Below are positions 52,401-61,400 of a stretch of 64,000 bases of DNA, one piece after another. Position 1 is the first letter of the stretch. Each line of letters opens with the position of its first letter. The translations under genes were made by a program, and so were the position numbers. Source of the DNA: Xestospongia bergquistia (Eukaryota; Porifera; Demospongiae; Haplosclerida; Petrosiidae). The stretch is taken from the NCBI GenBank assembly GCA_963965975.1, contig OZ014416.1, positions 6,014,001-6,078,000 on the forward strand. Direction: 5' to 3'. The notes beneath the pieces are model-generated. The model was not told where the DNA came from. It did no database searches and saw only the letters and a list, made by a program, of their open reading frames with translations.

Positions 52401-55400
52401 ATTATGACCAATGAAGTATTTCAAATTACTTCCTTTGAGTCTAATTAACCAATAAGACATATGATTTGAAGTGTATTAGTGATTCAATATGAAACCTGCA
52501 CTCTACAGCAATTGTTCTTTTATAAGTTTTATAAAACATCTCAATGATAATACTAATGTGTATTATTGATGAATTCAATTAGCAAATGTGCAATATTAGT
52601 ACTCTCATTATATGACTTGTGACATGGCTATTATATTTACATATGTATATAACATAAGAACTAACAAATAAAGTTCAAAGTTTCTCTCTGTTAGTCATGA
52701 TGCTTTTAATCATAGCCATTTTTCTAACTACATCAGAAGCTTGTTTGCTTGGCAGGCAATATTTGTTTTCTTTGTACTACAAGACATTGCATTCATTTAA
52801 GTAGTTTACATTAATATAATATATTATGATTTATGATGTCAACAATTTGGTGTTATCTACTGTTATTTTTGATGCTCTTGCTATCTTATTCTTTTCAGCC
52901 TCTGTATTTGTTGATCAAAGTTTTCATTAAATTTATCTCTTTTTCTTTTCTTCTCTTTCTCTTCTTTTTCTTACTAAATGTTGTTGACAGTCTTCAATAT
53001 TCTTCTCACTATATATGCGTTTCTAGTTGTACTTGTGCAGCCACACCCACTAAACAATATTGCCAATGGTCATTACTGGGGAACAATTAGACTAATAGCA
53101 ATAGCATTGGATTGGCCTGACAAAGTCACTAACAGGACTCAACCTTGTATCCTTTTGATTTTGCCTTCATCTGATAAAAGACTGATATGTTGCCACCTTG
53201 ATCTTTGGACACACACCCACTAAACAATCTTCCCAATGCCCATTACTGGGGAACAATTAGACTCATAGCATTAACAGTAGATTAACCTGACAAAATAATT
53301 AACAGAACACAACCTTGTATCTTTTTAATTTGCCTTTATCTTATATGTTGCCACCTCCTTCATCTTTAGACACACACCCACTAAATAATGCCCATTACTT
53401 GGGAACAATTAGACTCATAGCATTAGCAGTAGCTTGGCCTGACAAAGTCACTTACAGGACACAACCTTGTTTTCTTTCAATTTTGCCTTTGTCTGATATG
53501 TTGCCGCCTCCTTGATCTTTGGACATAGTGTAGTCTTCTTGATATCAAAGGCATAATCCGCCATTTCTTCTGCTACTTGTTCATCATAGTTGTTCTTGAT
53601 CAACTTTACTGTACTTCTACTAAAGGTTTGTTTCAGCTTCCTTGTAAAGTAACATGCTAGTGATGATGCTACAGCTGAAGTATTATGATGATTGGCATAC
53701 TTTCCAATATCAGTGTGAAGTTCTGGACTGTACGTGTTATAGGAGCCTCTTCCTTTTTCCTTGCATTTCTCTGCACCAAGAGATCTTGCTGCTGTGAAAT
53801 GGTTTCTGAAGAAATTGAAAAATCACCTAAAGTTTTCTTACTCTTTGCTGTAGTTGCTTTCTGTTGAACAAAATTAATCCTTGCAAGTAGAGACTTCACC
53901 CAGTGTCTGCTAAGTTCAATGTGTCTACCAAATTCAATAATCTTGTTTTTAGCATATTTCATGTTGAAGTCACAAGCAGTTGACACAGCAATTCTAGTAT
54001 TCACCACTCCTCCACACTCTTCTAAGGTATAATTGTACCAGAATATCTAAATTTTGGCTTCTTCACTCACTTCTCCCAACCATCCAGTACACTTTCATTA
54101 ACTGTTTTAATAATAGATTCCCAAGTGTAATAATTTGTGATTAATAGTTTTGCGATCCATAATCCACTCACAAAAGTTGCAAGACTTAAATAGATGCAAA
54201 GCATACTGGAAGTACGGTATTTACTGATAAATGGTTACATTGACTGTATAGTTTACTGTCTAATAGTTGTTGTCTAATATTTGTTCTTTAGTAATTAAAT
54301 AAACTTGTCTATTTTGTTTCTAGAGAGGATGTACACCTGCACATCTTGCAGCAGAGAATGGATATACTGACACAGTAAAACTGTTAATTGAATTTGGACA
54401 AGCTGATATCAATACTAAGGATGAAGTAAGTCACAGTATTGTAATACAAGACATAATTATCATTGTACCAAATTATGACCAATGAAGTATTTCAAATTAC
54501 TTCATTTGAGTGTAATTAATCAATAAGACATATGATTTGAAGTGTATTAGTGATTCAATAAGAAACCTGCACTCTACAGCAATTGTTCTTTACCAGTTCA
54601 TGATTCTTTTAATAAGTTTTATAAAACATTTTAATGAAAATGGTATTGTGTATTATTGATGAATTCAATTAGCAAAAGTGTAATAATGCTGAACAAAGTT
54701 AATACTTGCAAGTAGAGACTTCACCCAGTGTCTGCTAAATTCAATGTGTCTACCAAATTCAATAATCTTGTTTTTAGCATATTTCATGTTGAGATCACAA
54801 GCAGCTGACACAGCAATTCTGGTATTCACCACTTGTCCACCCTCTCTAATTTTTCTATGGTATAATTGTACCAGAATATCTTATTTCTAGCCTAGAAGAG
54901 GTGGCTTGCCACAATGCTTCTTCATCAGTAGTTTCTTCAGCAGAGTTGCTCAGCCATCTGGTATTTTTTTGCTGATCCAACTCTTCATCATAGTTGTTCT
55001 TGATCAACTGTACTGTACTTCTACTAACAGTTTGTTTCAGCTTCCTTGTAAAGTAACGTGCAGCAGCTGAAATATCATGATGATTGGGATACTTTCCAAT
55101 ATCACTGCAAAACTCCAGACTGTACTTGTTAAAAGAGCCTCTTTCTTTTTCCTGGCATTTCTCTGCTCCAAGAGAGCTTGCTCTCTTCTTTGTTGTGAAA
55201 TGGCTTCTGAAGTAATTGATGATGATAAATCACCTCTTGGGTCTTGTAACCCATCAATTGGCTTGTAATATCAATAAATAGTCATTACTAAGCAGTAAGC
55301 ATTCTCATGTCTCTGTTACAAGGTAACACGTTTCTCTAAATCATAAACTTTAACTACTATAATTGTTTATACTAGTGCAATTTTTCATTCTGCAATAAAT

Positions 55401-58400
55401 TTCAAGAGTTATTTTTCATACAATCCTCAGCTGTACAAAATTTATTTACTTATGAAAATATTCCCCATATACAGTTCAACACAAGGACTAACAAACAAAT
55501 TTCAAGATTTCTGTCTGTTTGTCATGATAGCATTTGTTGAAGCAGTAGTGTAATGTAATCATGAGTGAGATCCTTGCTTTGCTTGACTATTATTCTACTT
55601 GGATTAGCCACAAAACAAATAATATGGCACAACCTTTGTGATTAACTTTCATTGATCCCATAACGTGCTGTAAAAGTAACACAGAATGTGTCTGTTCTTA
55701 CTGTAGAGAGTGAAAGAAGACTTCTTTTCAACCATATTGATTACAAAATACAATACAATTACATATGCACTGTGTGGTACAAGCAAATGACATTAAATCA
55801 TAAGCCTAGTTATAATAACAAGTGTCAGCACTATTACATTTAAAAGGTGTTTGGTTGTCACAGTTACATTTGCTCTTGTGATAATCTTCAAAGATTGATT
55901 CAGACCATTTAAATAGAGAGTTATATGCCATAGATGTCTAACTCCACTTGTCATTGCTATTTCATCTTTTACTGTTCCCAGAAAAGTGTTCTTTTCAACT
56001 TCTCTGACCCTTTTGAGTCAATGACACATAACCTCATAATGTCCCCATCTAGAGCACATTGACAAATGCTTTGCTGAGCTTAGTATATCATTCTGTTGTG
56101 ATTAGAGGTGACATTTCACACCTTGTACATCTACACGACTAGAGTCCACTGATTCTTTCCTTTTGAGTTTACTTTGAAAAAGAGTTTTTTATCTTGACTG
56201 GGTGATACAATTTTACTAAGAGTTTTTGAATCTTTTCCGTGAACAATGGTCTGTTGTTTTTTCACAGGTTTACTCTGTCTAACTTTGATAATAGCTGTCT
56301 ATAACTTGAGTTCAGCATCTAACTGTTTTGTTCTGACAGTTTATAAATTGAAATTCTGACTAAAATCTAATCTCAAGTCATTTTTTCTCTGAGATCACCG
56401 TATCTACAGTGCTCAGAGAAAGAGTATATTAACTGCCTCTGGCCTTACTGATTAAACCTGGCTCTTTCAAACATTACATTCATTTGCTTCATGAAATGAA
56501 GCTGTGTCATATTTCCTTGCTTCTTCCACATTAGTCATCAGTTTCCTCACCCATAGTATTATAAGTGTCTTTATTTGACTCTCTTGTGCCTTCATACTAA
56601 GACATGATCCCCGACAGTATCTGTCAAAACATCAAGTCTATCTTTTTCATTTTTCAGGCTCAGTAAAAGTAAAGCTTTCAGGCTATATAGAAAATAGCCA
56701 TGTGGCAGTTAATGTGCCCCAATCCATTCTATTTAAATGGTAAAACTAATGTACTTTCAATATGTGACTTGTAACAAGGCTATTCTGTATATGTAACACC
56801 AACAAAATAAAAAATAAGATGTTCAAGGTTTCTATATGTTAGTCATGATGCCATTCATAATAGCCATTTGTCTAACTGATAGAGTATTGTAATCATGTCT
56901 GAGATCCTTATTTCTTTAACCATTATTCCACTTGAGTTAGCCACCAAAACATTAAACATTTGCTGTTACTATTCCAAATTTATCAGAAACAATGCCAAAA
57001 TGTAATAGATATTCAATTTATATTTATTAATCACTCTCCATTAAAATTTAAGAATCTCAAAGCCAATCATACCAAGGAATCATTTAATCCATAGAAAAAA
57101 GCAACAATACATAATTAACTATAGCAACACTGTGTATCTCACCTTAGCAACAATCACTACAGCAACAACATCTATATCAATATAGCAACTGTTACTATAG
57201 CAAATAATTTGCCACAACCTTTGGAATTATTTTTCATCAAATCCCACAACCTTCACTAATAATAATACAATAGCAAGCCTATTTTCACTATAGAGAGAGA
57301 GTGAAGAAAGACTTCTTGTCAACTATAATGAATAAAAATACATGTTTACTTTGTAGGATAATCAAGTAATATATTAAATCACAGTTTAGTTACAATAAGA
57401 ATTCTCAGCACTATATCACTAATTATTCATATTAGCAAGTACAGTTAAGGATTCAGTTATGATTCAATACTTGTATGTACTAAAATGTTTATTTTTCACA
57501 TTAATGTATGTAGTAGTATAAATAAATCATGTTGTATTGCATATAGTTGACTGTGAACCCACAAGCATTATGAACTGTTGTATGATATAAATATTTCATT
57601 GTTGATTGAGAGTGTATTCATACAAACAAAGTACATGTACATATGATTGCCATCTGTACCTTGTTAGGTTGTGATTATTGTCTACTACATAAGCAGCTTG
57701 TTTGCATAGAAGATCTAGATCAGCTCTAAACTTCATTAAGTAGTGTACATTTATATAATATAATATTATTGATAATATCAAACAATTGTTTTGAAGTACC
57801 AAGTCATGGTTTGTACATTATTGCTGATGTTTACAATATTGTTGATAGTTTTTGTTTGTTTATAGGATGGATAATAACAAATTATTACAATTAAACTATG
57901 TTCACTTAGTTCATTATTACAGACATTGCATCGTGAAGCAAAAATCATATCATGACAATCAATATATTCATTAATCATGCAATGATGGTTAAATTGGTAA
58001 TTGGCAGTACATTTCACCTCTTTGCATACTATCAAGGGAATATGTTACAAAATTGTATGTGTTACTCACCAGTAGTAGATTGAGTAGCAGATATACCATT
58101 TCTTGAGTACTTATTCATGTTTGTCAACACATCATAACATTGTACCTTGTAATTTCTTACAAGTATTTTTGTTGTTACCATGGTGATCAATACAGGAGTT
58201 AAAAATTGGTAATATAAGTTTTGAAAGATAGTTCACCTTTTGCTGCATATTTTGCTATGTATCTACTACAAGTATTTACATCAATAATTAATTCAATATT
58301 AACATTGGTTCTCTAATGTGTATTAATAGTAACAGTAATTTTAATATTATTGATGGCAATAATGAAATAAATTCTGTACCTTTCTACATACTTTGTAGTT

Positions 58401-61400
58401 CATTGTCAGCTGCTGAGATGAAAAATATTTAGAAATGGATCTTTAATTATACATTTATTACATCATCAGTGCTTTAAATATGTACTTGATTGAACAAATG
58501 GTTGTCTATGCTACATGTTCAAAGCATAATGAGAAAATTAAGTAGGCCTTGAATGTTGCAACTTCAATCATTTTTTCTTTGAATAAATTCCAACAAATAT
58601 TTAATTTGCATTCTTCACTTTGTTGGTTACTAGAAGTGAAAGTTATGAACAGTTCTTGACTTCTAAATCATCATCATCATCATTTGCTATTCTTTCACTT
58701 TCAGTATTGTCAGTATTTCTTTGTATACCATTGACTAGAAGGATAGCAATAAACAGTTGGTAAATTGAAATATCTTTGATGGCAAATTCATCTGTTTCAA
58801 CCAATATAATTTTCCAGAACGGTGTGTCTTTTAACATGGGAGTCATGATGAGCATTCTTTCAAATAACATTGAATGTTATGATGTTATTTGTAAAGTTGA
58901 TTAGGAACTACATCTTTCAGATTCTTGGAGTCTTTCGTGATCTCCTTGCCCTGTGTTTTAGTCTCTGTGATCTAAAGAGCAAAAATTTGTCTAATATTTC
59001 AGATATAGTCATATCATAAACTCAATGCTTTATGAGTAATAGAAATGTGACAATGCCTCCAAATTGTTGCTAATATTTAACACAGAATGAATTTTATTAA
59101 CAAGCACTTCATAAGCTTCCTAGCCACCACCTTATTAGTATCACATCAAGACAATGTAAACATTTTACAAAAATGCCTTCTTTGTTGTTCACTGAAGTGT
59201 TTTTCAATAAATGTTTATGCATAATAATAACACATACTAAATTTTAATCATAAGTAATCTTTGTAGCAACCAGTAACAAATTCACGGCATAATGGTATTA
59301 TGAGGCTCATAATGGCTAAAGGGTATTTTTGTGTGTGAGTGGTGTTTATGACATGTGTATTTTTACTATTTTACTTGTTTAATGATGAATTTCAGTGTAT
59401 TGATGTCCTAGCTTGTTTAGGAAGAACAATAATCTAAATCATTCACTGTTAAGAGAGAAAAGCAATAACCTAAATTATTCGCTGTTGAGAAGGTACAAAA
59501 CCAAAATTAAATATATATATATGTTACAATAAGATTATGTATATAGGGATTTTCAGAAATCCCTGAAACTTTCAGGGAGTTTGTGAAATCACTTTTTCAT
59601 TTAGGGACTTCATATAACCCGAAATCCTAAACCTTAAAACCTAACCTGAAGTCCTTAAGTGAAAAAGTGATTTCACAAACTTCCTAAACCCTAAACCCTA
59701 ACATGAAGATTCTAAGTGAAAAAGTGATTTCACAAACTCCCTGAATGTTTCAGGGATTTCGGAAAACCCTTATATACACAATCTTACTGTAACATATAGA
59801 TAGATAGGTAGGTAGGTAGGTTTTCTTTCTTTGATAGCCAATGTAACACATTTTTGCTTTTACATCTTAAATGTTCAGATAACCAAATTTTCATTCTATT
59901 TGGTAATTACATAATATTATGTACATTGTAATCTAGATTGCAATAATAATGAATAAAAATATAATTTTATTCTTCACAGAATGGGGACTCTCCATTACAT
60001 CTTGCTTGCGCAAAAAGTAAAGTAGATGTGATTTCATATCTACTTCACACAGGAAAAGTCGATCCACTTGCTCATAACAATAATGGGAATAAACCACTAG
60101 AAGAAGTCCAACTGAATGATCCAAACAGATTTGAAATATTGAAGATGTTTGAGCCATTTGAGAAAAAACGTCATGACTATCCAGTTGATTCATATAGAAA
60201 AGTAATTTTTTGTGGGAACATGTCAGCTGGAAAGAGTTCATTAGCCCAATGTATTGTATATCGTGCTGATAAACCTGCTGATTATCACTACGACCCCTTA
60301 AAATGCATTGAAGGTGTGCAATTGGAAACTGCTGGTATTAGTTATAATAATGTTCGTAGTTATGAAGTTGGCAATATTATTCTTTATGATTTTGCTGGTC
60401 ATCAAGAATATTATAGTAGTCATGCAGCTGTGTTGGAGAATATTATGTTGAGAACTCCTGCAGTTTTCACGATAGTGATAGATTCAACCAAAGGTCTTGA
60501 CTACTTCAAGAAACAGTTGTATTATTGGTTTAACTTTATTGAAAATGTGTGCACTAATTTAACCAAACATTCTCAAGTGATTGTTGTTGGAAGTTATGCT
60601 GATCAATTTACCAGTAGTTATGATGAATTCAAGTTGAATATTGATTTTGTTGTCAAAGATGCCATTCGTAAACAAGAGTATAGAGGTTTTGTTGCCATGG
60701 AGTGCCATCGCCCAGGTGGAAAAGGTTTCCCTGAATTCATTGTTCACCTTCGTGAAAGTTGTGAAGCTGTTCTTGATAAGTCAGATACCATTAGTTATTA
60801 TTGCCACGTGCATTATGCTTACCTCCAAACACTACAGAAAGTAGCCATTAGTCTTGATGAGCTTAATAAAATTTTAAAAGATCTTAATGATCCATCTCTC
60901 CCTTCAGATGAAACAGTTTTGCATGACTACTTGTCAACTCTCAGTGACAAAGGTCTTGTTCTGTTTCTGAGAAATGAAATAGTATCTAATAGTTGGATTG
61001 TAATTGACAAATCAAACCTCCTTGCTGAAGTTAATGGTGTTCTTTTTAATAAGTACATCAAGCGTCTTCCTATACCAACCTCTAGCAACACTGGTATTGT
61101 CCATGTTTCTGTTTTACAAGAGCTCTTTCCAGCCTATGATACAAGTATGCTTATTGATTTTTTGAAAAGCATGGAATTTTGTCATGTTTTTGATTCAGAA
61201 ACAGTTAATACTATTACAACCAACCTTTCTTCATCAGATCACATATCTAATGTTGACATTCTTTTTTTTCCAGCTCTTGTCACCACAGAGCCTCCTTCAG
61301 ATTTAAATGAACATTTCAAAAGTGGGTTTGGTTGGTGCTTATACTGCCCTAATCCATTACAATTCCTCTCTGTTCGCTTCCTTCACATTCTTTTGCTTCG

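Noticed and set aside
59688-59705. Telomere-like 'ccctaaaccctaac'
   Set aside because: Two units only, inside a MITE; animal telomeres use TTAGGG, so this is not an interstitial telomere.
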